A stretch of DNA of 64,000 nucleotides from Pseudomonas gessardii (GTDB taxonomy: Bacteria; Pseudomonadota; Gammaproteobacteria; Pseudomonadales; Pseudomonadaceae). Within the stretch, counting starts at the first letter, position 1, and each line of letters begins with the position of its first letter. The notes under the pieces were generated by a model that saw nothing but the letters and a program-made list of their open reading frames with translations, was not told the origin of the DNA and did no database searches. Shown one piece after another: positions 52,456 to 60,245 of this stretch. The DNA lies in assembly GCF_001983165.1 (NCBI RefSeq), contig NZ_MNPU01000001.1, positions 62,001-126,000 on the forward strand, written 5' to 3'. Position numbers and translations under genes: made by a program.

Positions 52456-53144
52456 TCGCCCAGGGCAAACGCCACCGCAGCCTGCGCATGCAGCGCGGTG
52501 GTGTCCAGCAACGGCAGGTCGCTGTGCTCGGGCTTGATCAGCAGGCCGATCTCGGTACACCCCAGGATAATCGCCTGGGCGCCACGGGCCGCGAGGTTGG
52601 CGATGGCCTGCTGGTATATCTGGCGTGAGGCTTCGCTGATCACTCCGACGCACAACTCGTCATAAATGATCCGGTGCACGGCGCAGCGTTCTGCTGCGTC
52701 GGGCACCAGTACGTGCAAGCCCTGGGCCGCCAGGCGCGCCTTGAGAAAGTCCTGTTCCATAGTAAACGCTGTGCCCAGCAGGCCGACCGTCAGGGTCTGG
52801 GCCTGCACCGCCGCCGCGCCCGCCGCATCGGCAATATGCAGGAACGGCACCGACACGCAGGCTTCGATCTGCGGTGCCAGCAGATGCATGGTGTTGGTAC
52901 ACAGCACGATGCAGTCCGCACCACCGGCTTGCAGGCGGCGTGCGGCGTCTTGCAGGATCAGCGCCGCGTCATCCCAGCGCCCGGCGTGCTGGGCTTGTTC
53001 CACCGGGCCGAAGTCGACGCTGTACAGCAGGATTTGTGCCGAGCGCAGCGGCCCCAGCCGGTCGCGTACCTGCTGGTTGATGATCCGGTAGTACTCGGCG
53101 CTGGACTCCCAGCTCATGCCGCCGATAAGGCCGATGGTGCGCAT
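52443..53144 (-). CDS. Aspartate/glutamate racemase family protein
   Basis: 233 residues. MRTIGLIGGMSWESSAEYYRIIN is the hallmark start of the YgeA/aspartate-racemase group. The two catalytic cysteines are visible in IVLCTNTMH and ILGCTEIGLL, one per domain, as needed for the two-base racemisation without cofactor. It may produce D-aspartate, D-glutamate or a related D-amino acid. GGAG precedes the ATG. It overlaps the convergent GNAT gene end by 13 bases. Confidence 0.92.
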   Translation of the reverse strand: MRTIGLIGGMSWESSAEYYRIINQQVRDRLGPLRSAQILLYSVDFGPVEQAQHAGRWDDAALILQDAARRLQAGGADCIVLCTNTMHLLAPQIEACVSVPFLHIADAAGAAAVQAQTLTVGLLGTAFTMEQDFLKARLAAQGLHVLVPDAAERCAVHRIIYDELCVGVISEASRQIYQQAIANLAARGAQAIILGCTEIGLLIKPEHSDLPLLDTTALHAQAAVAFALGDQAV

Positions 53145-53556
53145 GTGATGCTCCTGACAAGGGGGAGCTTCACCTTACTCATTGACGGCTGATTAGTCAT
53201 ACGCAGTTGCCAACCCATTCACCAGGACAGTTCAAACAACGGTGATTGCCGAGCACTGTTTGCGTGCTGAGTTGACTCGTCCATACCTGTAAGAAATGAC
53301 AGTATTTTTTGATTCAGTGCACGTATCTAATCAGCATGGGCGAGGGGCAATACATTTGCCAGGCCGATGGCGACTTACCCCTCACTCTGCGAGGTTTTGT
53401 CTGAATCGATTTAAGGCAATGCCCACATCCCAGGCCGTTAACTTTGAGCAAGATCAGGCCGGCTGAAGAAAATACTCCCTGTTTTGCTTCACCGTCACGG
53501 CAGGCGTTGCAGCCGGAGCCCAATCTTATCGACAGTTGATTCAAGAGGAATCCCTT
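53145..53556 (+). promoter_or_regulatory. Intergenic region upstream of the terpenoid cluster
   Basis: 412 bases, AT-richer than average, between divergent genes. A small dyad AGCAC-N7-GTGCT lies at 53252-53268, and TTGACT (about 53271-53276) could be a -35 element, but no clear -10 follows. No gene, repeat or RNA was recognised. The promoter of the terpenoid operon presumably lies here. Confidence 0.35.
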
Positions 53557-55782
53557 ATGGCATTGCAACCCAGCGAAGGCGATCCTGGCACCGGCCAAAG
53601 CGATCATTTACCGCCGACACCGCTCATTATTCCCGAGATCCAGCTTCCATTCGCTGCTGCGCCACCGCGTTCCGATAGTGAGCCGTTGCGCACACAGGCT
53701 CTCGCTTGGGCGCAGCGGTACGGCTTGATCGGACGCCGCGGTGCGCACCGGTTGAGCACCACTGCGCTACTCGAACTGGGAGTTGCATTGTGTGCAAGGG
53801 CGCCCACACCCCGAGCCGAGATTCTGGTGTGCTGGTATCTGTGGGCGCTCACTCTTGATGACCGAATCGATGATGGCCCTTGGGCGGAAAACGGTGCGCT
53901 GGATCGCTTTATCATTGCCGTGCAGGCTTTGACCGAAAGCGGGGATGCTGACCCATCAGGTGAGATCAGCCGATTTGATGACCCGATGCTCGTTGTTCTG
54001 GCCGATGATCTGTGGCCTCGGACCCAGTGCCTGGGAGGCGACCATTGGCGCCACAGGCTCGTGCAACATTTGATCCAGCATCTGCGTGCGCAGGCGACGC
54101 TGGTACGCCTGCGGGAAGCCGACAGGTCGCTCACGTTGGCTGAGTACCTGCCTTTGCGCCGGGACTCTTTCGGCGCACTGTTCTTTTTTGATCTCATCGA
54201 TGCGGCCGAAACGCTCGACCCGTACGAGCATCCAGCGCACACCGAATGGTGGAGCACGCTGCGTGAGCATGCTGCCGATATGATTGCCTGGACAAACGAC
54301 ATCCATTCGATTGCCAAAGATGTGGTGTGTGGTGAGCGCTTCAACCTGGTGTCAATACTCGCCAATACCCGTGGCATAGGCTGGCCTGCCGCGCTTGAAT
54401 CCGCCCATCAGATGGTGAACACGGCGGTTGCGCAGTTCACGGTGGTCGCCGCCCGGCACGCCAATCAACGGCGGACCGCCGCGACCGACCCGGATCGGCT
54501 GAGTCAGGTTGTCCGGGCGGCGGCTGACTGGCACCGCAGCGTTTCTCGCTATCACCTGCAAACCACCGACGCTTCGGCACAGGACAACCGGCAAGTGGAT
54601 CTGAAACTGACCCCGCCAACCCTTAAATCCCGTCAGTTTGAAATCGACCCGTATCCATTGTATGAGCGTTTACGTACCACTCTACCGATCGTTTACGACG
54701 AGCCCACCGATGTGTGGCTGGTCAGTCGGCATGTGGACGTCAAAGCCGTGTTGACCCAGCCTGGGGTGAGCAACAACAACTACAGTTGGCAGATTGGACC
54801 GCTGCTTGGACACACTATTGTCACTATGGATGGGTGCGAGCACGCTCAGCACCGAGCGTTGCTTAGCCCTGCGTTCCGCAGTCAGGCCCTTGTGGCGCTT
54901 GAAGCATCCATCACCTCGGTGACCACAGACCTTCTGGCGCACATGCATGGCCGATCCCAGGTGGACCTCATTGCCGATTTCACGGCAGCGCTGCCAGTGC
55001 GGGTGATGGCTCGTGCGCTGGGTCTCCCGGCGCAAACCCTCGAGGAGGTGGAGCGGTTAAAGCGTTGGTGTGCGGTCGGCTTTGCTTATATGGGCAACTA
55101 TCGACAGGACCCGGCACTGTTGACCGGCGGGTTATCCAACCGAGACAGTTTCTATGACTTCATCCAGCCACACATCGATGCCCGCCGTGCTGAACCCTCA
55201 GATGATTTGATCTCGCAGCTCCTGGCGGCCCGGATTGACGGTCAGCCGTTGTCCGAGACGTTCGTGCGGTCCTACTGCGCGATCCTGATGACTGCGGGTA
55301 GCGAGACCAGTCACGGAGCCCTGGCGAATTTGATTGTCAACCTGTTGAGCGAGCCTGGCGTTAAAGAGGCGGTGATGGCCAATCCAGACCTGATGGATAA
55401 TGCGCTCACCGAAACCCTGCGACGCAACCCTCCTTTGCAACTGGTACTCCGGGAAGCCCGTGAATCGTTGCAACTGCCGTCGGGAACGATTCCTGCCGGC
55501 GCGACCCTGGCCTGTCTTATCGGTTCGGCCAACCGTGACCCGGACCAATTCATCGACCCAGACACGTTCAACATGTCGCGTACCGAACAGGCGACCAGTC
55601 ATTTCGCCTTCGGCGCGGGGCGTCACTTCTGTCTGGGATCGATGCTCGCACGGATGGAAATTACTATCAGTGCTCGCATGCTGCTACAGACATTTCCAAA
55701 CATGCGCTGGGCTCCGGGGTTTACGCCTACCGAACGCGGATTCCTCAATCGCTGCCCTGAGCAACTGGAGGTTGTACTGTGA
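53557..55782 (+). CDS. Terpene synthase-cytochrome P450 fusion protein
   Basis: 741 residues joining two enzymes. Residues about 30-340 are a class I terpene synthase: the metal-binding aspartate-rich motif DDRIDD (101-106), an NSE-type motif at N247/S251/D255 (NDIHSIAKD, with Asp instead of the usual Glu), and the C-terminal W-x5-RY pair (W325, R331-Y332). After a short linker (about 341-358), residues 359-741 are a soluble bacterial P450: I-helix AGSETS (580-585), ExxR at E619-R622 and haem loop FGAGRHFCLG with ligand Cys692. Both active sites look intact. The product would be a prenyl-diphosphate-derived hydrocarbon oxidised by its own P450. No signal peptide. Start ATG 53557 has AGAGGA; the stop overlaps the methyltransferase start (GTGA). 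Confidence 0.93.
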   Translation: MALQPSEGDPGTGQSDHLPPTPLIIPEIQLPFAAAPPRSDSEPLRTQALAWAQRYGLIGRRGAHRLSTTALLELGVALCARAPTPRAEILVCWYLWALTLDDRIDDGPWAENGALDRFIIAVQALTESGDADPSGEISRFDDPMLVVLADDLWPRTQCLGGDHWRHRLVQHLIQHLRAQATLVRLREADRSLTLAEYLPLRRDSFGALFFFDLIDAAETLDPYEHPAHTEWWSTLREHAADMIAWTNDIHSIAKDVVCGERFNLVSILANTRGIGWPAALESAHQMVNTAVAQFTVVAARHANQRRTAATDPDRLSQVVRAAADWHRSVSRYHLQTTDASAQDNRQVDLKLTPPTLKSRQFEIDPYPLYERLRTTLPIVYDEPTDVWLVSRHVDVKAVLTQPGVSNNNYSWQIGPLLGHTIVTMDGCEHAQHRALLSPAFRSQALVALEASITSVTTDLLAHMHGRSQVDLIADFTAALPVRVMARALGLPAQTLEEVERLKRWCAVGFAYMGNYRQDPALLTGGLSNRDSFYDFIQPHIDARRAEPSDDLISQLLAARIDGQPLSETFVRSYCAILMTAGSETSHGALANLIVNLLSEPGVKEAVMANPDLMDNALTETLRRNPPLQLVLREARESLQLPSGTIPAGATLACLIGSANRDPDQFIDPDTFNMSRTEQATSHFAFGAGRHFCLGSMLARMEITISARMLLQTFPNMRWAPGFTPTERGFLNRCPEQLEVVL

Positions 55783-56576
55783 CCACGACTGACTCCACTG
55801 AGGAATTCGGCTACACCAGCAGTTATCTTGCCGATCCGCACGCAGGCCAATTGGCACGGCTGCGCACCCTGGAGCGTGCCTTTGACCCATTGAGCCATGC
55901 GGTTTTTAATCAGCTGGATCTTGTGCAAAAACCTGCCATCCTCGATCTCGGCGCCGGTGCCGGATCCCTCGCTGGCTGGCTGGGCAAGCGATATCCCGAC
56001 GCGACAGTCACCGCCACAGACATCGACACCCGATTCCTCACCGATATCCCCGGCATTGAGGTGATGACCCATAATGCGGCGACCGATGGTTTTCCCGCTG
56101 CCTCCTTTGACGTGGTACATGCTCGGGCGCTTCTGTGTCACCTCGGTGAACGCGAAGACATATTGACGCGAGCCGCTACCTGGGTCCGCCCGGGTGGTTG
56201 GTTGGTGATCGAAGACGTGAGTCTGCGACCGAGCTTGAGAACGGCGAACCCGGTGTTCCGAAAAGTCGCCCAGGCCGGCATCACCCTGCTGGAGCAGACC
56301 ATCGGTTCCGACATGCTATGGGCCGATACGCTTCCCGATGGATTACGTGATCGGGGACTCTACAGGGTTGGGCATCGCACCCTCGAAGGCCGAATCGGTG
56401 ACAACGGCCCAGCCGATGCCTTCTGGGCTGCAACCACCGCGCAGGCTGGGCCAGCGCTGCTGAAACGCCAGTTACTCACTCAAGACGATCTTGATGCCAT
56501 GGTCAACCTGCGTGCCGATCCAGGATTCACTGAAGCAGCGTTGACGTTCGTCAGCGCCTGGGGACAAGTCACCTGA
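55779..56576 (+). CDS. SAM-dependent methyltransferase of the terpenoid cluster, GTG start
   Basis: 265 residues, class I methyltransferase fold. Motif I LDLGAGAGS (55-63), acidic motif II at D81 (TATDID), VVHARALLCHL and the post-motif VRPGGWLVIEDV are all in order. It starts with GTG overlapping the stop of the fusion gene, so translation is coupled and the two products probably act in one pathway. It could methylate the prenyl-diphosphate substrate at carbon (as in 2-methylisoborneol or sodorifen routes) or O-methylate a P450-made alcohol or acid. It looks like a general UbiE-type enzyme rather than the known GPP methyltransferases, so O-methylation is at least as likely. Confidence 0.88.
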   Translation: MTTTDSTEEFGYTSSYLADPHAGQLARLRTLERAFDPLSHAVFNQLDLVQKPAILDLGAGAGSLAGWLGKRYPDATVTATDIDTRFLTDIPGIEVMTHNAATDGFPAASFDVVHARALLCHLGEREDILTRAATWVRPGGWLVIEDVSLRPSLRTANPVFRKVAQAGITLLEQTIGSDMLWADTLPDGLRDRGLYRVGHRTLEGRIGDNGPADAFWAATTAQAGPALLKRQLLTQDDLDAMVNLRADPGFTEAALTFVSAWGQVT

Positions 56577-56648
56577 CTTGGGTAAACCCCGTACCCGAAA
56601 ACAATGTATGGGGGGAGGGCACATGTACTGCACCGAAGGGAATGTAGA

Positions 56649-57191
56649 ATGACCAATGATGTAGTGTTAGTTGATGCGCACGATGTACAGATCGGAGTTT
56701 GTGACAAACGCCTCGCACACCTGGGAACGGGAAAGCGTCATCGCGCATTTTCAGTGCATTTGATCGACAGTGGCGGGCGTCACCTACTTCAACGTCGTGC
56801 TGCCGGTAAAATGCTCTGGCCAGGTTTCTGGTCGAATGCGTGCTGCAGTCATCCGGCACCTGGAGAGACTGTGCTGGATGCCGCTTCTCGTCGTCTGCGT
56901 GAGGAGTTAGGCATCTGTGCCTCCTGCCGCTTTTTATATAGTTTTGAGTACCATGCACGTTTTGGTTCGATCGGTGCGGAGCACGAATTTTGTCATGTGC
57001 TGATTGCGCAATCTGACGCTTTGGTTTACCCGGCAGCGCAAGAAGTCAGCGAGATCCAGTGGTGGACGCGGGCTGAAATATCGGCTCAACTTTCAGAAGC
57101 ACAAGGGCAATTCACGCCCTGGTTTCGGATGGAGTGGCGTCGCCTTTTATCGGAGCATCCTTCGTTCGATGTACCTGCATTGCAGATCTGA
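56649..57191 (+). CDS. idi: Isopentenyl-diphosphate delta-isomerase, type I
   Basis: 180 residues. It interconverts IPP and DMAPP, the universal terpenoid precursors. The Nudix-like fold carries the catalytic cysteine Cys66 in NACCSHP and catalytic Glu113 in EHEFCH, with HRAFSVHL, LQRRA and REELG in the expected places. Most Pseudomonas do not need idi because the MEP pathway supplies both isomers, so a copy inside a terpene cluster points to boosting DMAPP supply for this product. It starts 72 bases after the methyltransferase with an AAGGGA upstream. Confidence 0.94.
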   Translation: MTNDVVLVDAHDVQIGVCDKRLAHLGTGKRHRAFSVHLIDSGGRHLLQRRAAGKMLWPGFWSNACCSHPAPGETVLDAASRRLREELGICASCRFLYSFEYHARFGSIGAEHEFCHVLIAQSDALVYPAAQEVSEIQWWTRAEISAQLSEAQGQFTPWFRMEWRRLLSEHPSFDVPALQI

Positions 57192-57311
57192 TCAAGCTAC
57201 ACGTATAAACCTGTTAATTATGACAGTAGACGGTAGGCCTTTGGGCCCTGTTAATGGAAACCAAGCCTACTCCTTGAAGGCTTGATCCATTGACATGATG
57301 AGGGTTGCCAA

Positions 57312-57647
57312 ATGCAAAATACATACGACTTTCTTAGCTTCGACGGCCTGCCTGCGGCCGAAATTACCGAGACAGGCGATAAACTTACGATCACCGCGCA
57401 AGCGATTCCTAACATTGATAAGGGACAAGAAGTGGTGTTCTTTCTGCGTACGCCGATGGGCCATGGCATTGCGATCTACCTGGCCTTGCAACAAGACAAC
57501 TTGAAGCGGCCCATGGTGATTGAGATTGATAAGAGCCAACTTCCCAAGGCGAGGGAATTGCACATCGACTATGGCGCCTACGATAACCGGCGCGCGGTTC
57601 ATCGTTCAGCCGTGGCGTATTATCCCCCCCGTGAAACCGCAGCCTAG
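57312..57647 (+). CDS. Hypothetical protein (111 aa) downstream of the terpenoid cluster
   Basis: 111 residues beginning MQNTYDFLSFDGLPAAEIT, without signal peptide or membrane segment. Alternating hydrophobic patterns (KLTITAQAIP, EVVFFLRTP, IAIYLALQQ, MVIEID, ELHIDYGAY) suggest a small all-beta, Ig-like domain. GAGGG precedes the ATG. It is on the same strand as idi, 120 bases on, with no terminator between, so it could be the fourth cluster gene. I recognise no family. Confidence 0.6.
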   Translation: MQNTYDFLSFDGLPAAEITETGDKLTITAQAIPNIDKGQEVVFFLRTPMGHGIAIYLALQQDNLKRPMVIEIDKSQLPKARELHIDYGAYDNRRAVHRSAVAYYPPRETAA

Positions 57648-57703
57648 GGCTGGCAGGTCAACCGCATCTTCCATTGCAGCCACATTGAGGCCGGGGCGCT
57701 TGT

Positions 57704-57734
57704 AAACACCGGCCCGTGCCTCAGGCTGGTGTTT
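57704..57734. terminator. Weak hairpin, possible terminator
   Basis: AAACACCGGC (57704-57713) pairs with GCTGGTGTTT (57725-57734) with one G-U pair; only three Ts follow. It lies after the 111-residue protein gene. Confidence 0.45.
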
Positions 57735-57804
57735 AGTCATACGCCGAGCGGGCGCATCTGCCATGATCAGGCCTTGCAACCTGGCTCACCCAAGGAAACC
57801 CGCA

Positions 57805-58299
57805 ATGGACGATGTACAGCAACTGGGCGAGATGCTTCGTCATTACGCCGACAGCGAAGCGCACAAGCGCCAGCAGTTCGAGGTGCAGTCTGCCCACTGG
57901 GCCCGGAAAATCACCGAGCTGTATGGCCAGATCGAGCAATGGCTGGCGCCGGTCAAGAGTGATGGGTTGCTGGAGGTGCGGCGTGAAGCCTATGTGGCGT
58001 CCGGCCCGAGCGTGCCGGTGGAGACTTCGACCTTCAAGAGCGAGAAGCTGACCATCGAGATTGCCGGCAAACCGGTGGAGTTCGTGCCGGAGGTGATGGG
58101 GGTGGGTGGGTTGATTGCGTTGTCGGTCATGGGCCTGACCGCTGCCCGTTACGGCAGCATATCCCTGGTACTGCTGCCGGGCTCCGATGACTGGCTGTGG
58201 AAGAAAACCAATGGCCTGAAAGACCCGGACACCTTCGCCTTTGATGCCAATTTCCTGGCCTTGCAGTTGCAGAGCCTGATTCCGCGCGAGCGCGGCTGA
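57805..58299 (+). CDS. Conserved hypothetical protein (164 aa)
   Basis: 164 residues beginning MDDVQQLGEMLRHYADSEAHKRQQ. The N-terminal 50 residues are helical, followed by mixed beta structure (LTIEIAGKPVEFVPEVMG, GSISLVLLPGSDDWLWKKTNGL) and a C-terminal helix (FDANFLALQLQSLIPRERG). No signal peptide is evident. The frame opens 14 codons upstream, but ATG 57805 follows an AAGGAA. It is probably a pseudomonad-specific protein of unknown role. A REP palindrome follows. Confidence 0.65.
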   Translation: MDDVQQLGEMLRHYADSEAHKRQQFEVQSAHWARKITELYGQIEQWLAPVKSDGLLEVRREAYVASGPSVPVETSTFKSEKLTIEIAGKPVEFVPEVMGVGGLIALSVMGLTAARYGSISLVLLPGSDDWLWKKTNGLKDPDTFAFDANFLALQLQSLIPRERG

Positions 58300-58311
58300 T
58301 CCCCAAGCCAA

Positions 58312-58339
58312 TGTGGGAGTGGGCAAGCCCACTCCCACA
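58312..58339. repeat. REP-like perfect palindrome
   Basis: TGTGGGAGTGGGC (58312-58324), AA, then its exact complement (58327-58339), between convergent genes. Confidence 0.78.
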
Positions 58340-58357
58340 CAAGCCCAACACTTACCT

Positions 58358-58579
58358 TCAGACCTCTACATTACCCCAACCCGGCTTGGCCTCTTCAGGC
58401 GCCACCGACTTGACCGGCTTGCCCGTCGCCAACTCCACCCGCCGCGCCACCTCCGGGTCGTCGGCGAACGGAATCAGGCTCGCCTCATCCAGCTCTGCTC
58501 CAGACTGGTCCCGCAGGCAGTATTCCACGGCGCCATACAGGCAGATCACCGCCACCAGGTTAAAAATGACCTCCCACAT
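58358..58579 (-). CDS. Small single-helix membrane protein encoded with the orphan CcoN (73 aa)
   Basis: 73 residues. One N-terminal membrane helix ([22 protein letters not shown]) is followed by an acidic/basic cytoplasmic or periplasmic tail (EEAKPGWGNVEV at the end). Its start is adjacent to the CcoN stop (both at 58579), so translation is coupled. A small hypothetical gene accompanies ccoN4 in P. aeruginosa. It may be an accessory subunit of the variant oxidase, comparable to CcoQ or CcoM, but that is inference. Confidence 0.7.
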   Translation of the reverse strand: MWEVIFNLVAVICLYGAVEYCLRDQSGAELDEASLIPFADDPEVARRVELATGKPVKSVAPEEAKPGWGNVEV

Positions 58580-60006
58580 CAGGCGATCTGCGCATCACGT
58601 TGCGCCACCTTCAAGTCGGCCACCCGCACGGTGCGCCAGGTGTTGTAGGCCATCAGCAGCATGCCGCCGAGGAAGAACACCCCACCGGCAAACCGCACCA
58701 CAAACCCCGGGTGGCTGGCCTGCAAGGCTTCGACAAACGAGTAGGTGAGGGTGCCGTCATCGTTGATCGCCCGCCACATCAGGCCCTGGGTGATGCCGTT
58801 GACCCACATCGAGGCGATGTACAGCACCGTGCCGATGGTGGCCAGCCAGAAGTGCAGGTTGATCAGCGGTACGCTGTACATCTGCTCGCGGCCGAAGATT
58901 TTCGGGATCATGTGGTACAGCGAGCCAAAGGTGATCATCGCCACCCAGCCCAGGGCGCCGGCGTGGACGTGGCCGATGGTCCAGTCGGTGTAGTGGGACA
59001 AGGCGTTGACCGTCTTGATCGCCATCATCGGCCCTTCAAAGGTCGACATGCCGTAGAACGCCAACGACAGCACCAGGAACCGCAGGATCGGGTCGGTGCG
59101 CAATTTATGCCAGGCGCCCGACAAGGTCATCATGCCGTTGATCATCCCGCCCCAGCTGGGCGCCAGCAGGATCAGCGACATGGCCATGCCCAGCGATTGC
59201 GCCCAATCCGGCAGCGCGGTGTAGTGCAAGTGGTGGGGGCCGGCCCAGATATACAGGGTGATCAGCGCCCAGAAGTGCACGATGGACAGGCGATAGGAAT
59301 ACACCGGCCGCCCGACCTGCTTGGGCACGAAGTAATACATCATCCCCAGGAACCCGGTGGTCAGGAAGAACCCTACCGCGTTATGCCCGTACCACCACTG
59401 CACCATGGCGTCGGTCGCCCCGGAATACACTGGATAGGACTTGAACCAGTCCACCGGGATCGACAGGTGGTTGACCACGTGCAACATGGCGATCACCACG
59501 ATAAACGCGCCGAAGAACCAGTTGCCTACATAGATATGCTGGGTCTTGCGCTGCACCACGGTGGTGAAGAACACGATGGCGTAGGCCACCCACACCACAG
59601 TCATCCACACCGCGCCGGAGAACTCGATCTCGGCGTATTCCTTGGTGGTGGTGTAGCCCAGGGGCAGGGTGACCAGCATGACCACGATCACCGATTGCCA
59701 ACCCCAGAACGTAAAGGCGGCGAGCCAGTCGGAGTACAGGCGCACCTGGCAGGTGCGCTGTACCGCGTAGTAGCTGGCGGCAAATTGCGCGCTGCCGGCA
59801 AAACCGAAGATCACCAGGCTGGTGTGCAGCGGTCGCAACCGGCCGAAGGTGGTCCAGGGCAGGTCCAGGTTCATGTCCGGCCACACCAGTTGCGAGGCGA
59901 TCCACACGCCCATGGCCATGCCGATGACGCCCCATACCACGGTGGCGATGACGAATTGACGGACGACCTTATAGTTATAGGCCTGCCCGGTTGATGCTGT
60001 GCTCAT
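58579..60006 (-). CDS. ccoN: Orphan cbb3-type cytochrome c oxidase subunit I (CcoN4-like)
   Basis: 475 residues with 12 membrane helices. Catalytic ligands are all present: His61 (low-spin haem), His208 (WWYGHN, CuB) with Tyr252, CuB His258/His259 (AGPHHLHYT), and haem His346/His348 (WTIGHVHAG). No ccoO or ccoP lies nearby, so this subunit must borrow them from the main cco operons. In P. aeruginosa the orphan CcoN4 does this, giving an oxidase form tied to cyanide and phenazine tolerance, and it sits beside the same reductase genes as here. Confidence 0.93.
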   Translation of the reverse strand: MSTASTGQAYNYKVVRQFVIATVVWGVIGMAMGVWIASQLVWPDMNLDLPWTTFGRLRPLHTSLVIFGFAGSAQFAASYYAVQRTCQVRLYSDWLAAFTFWGWQSVIVVMLVTLPLGYTTTKEYAEIEFSGAVWMTVVWVAYAIVFFTTVVQRKTQHIYVGNWFFGAFIVVIAMLHVVNHLSIPVDWFKSYPVYSGATDAMVQWWYGHNAVGFFLTTGFLGMMYYFVPKQVGRPVYSYRLSIVHFWALITLYIWAGPHHLHYTALPDWAQSLGMAMSLILLAPSWGGMINGMMTLSGAWHKLRTDPILRFLVLSLAFYGMSTFEGPMMAIKTVNALSHYTDWTIGHVHAGALGWVAMITFGSLYHMIPKIFGREQMYSVPLINLHFWLATIGTVLYIASMWVNGITQGLMWRAINDDGTLTYSFVEALQASHPGFVVRFAGGVFFLGGMLLMAYNTWRTVRVADLKVAQRDAQIA

Positions 60007-60245
60007 GGTCAGTCTTCCATGGTTTCAAGTCCCGGGCACTGTAGGAAATCCATGAAAAACAAAACAGGCTCAGAAAAACTACATTAATACGGATCAGAAT
60101 TTATCCCTTAAAACATGGGGTATTCCATGGCTGATATGGTTTTTTAGTTTTTAGCTGAATCTGTGACGTCTTGAGCTGTAGGTGCATAGTCGCCCCCATA
60201 GAAACCGCTGCCGTCGAGCGCGGTCAGCCATGATGAGGTAGCGAG

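Noticed and set aside
53536..53556. Upstream TTG start for the terpene synthase-P450 fusion
   Set aside because: ATG 53557 has AGAGGA at ideal distance; the extra seven codons overlap that ribosome-binding site.
58600..59994. 464-codon plus-strand open frame opposite ccoN
   Set aside because: Histidine/glycine/aspartate-rich mirror of a membrane protein gene with all catalytic ligands intact on the other strand; no homology or plausible fold.
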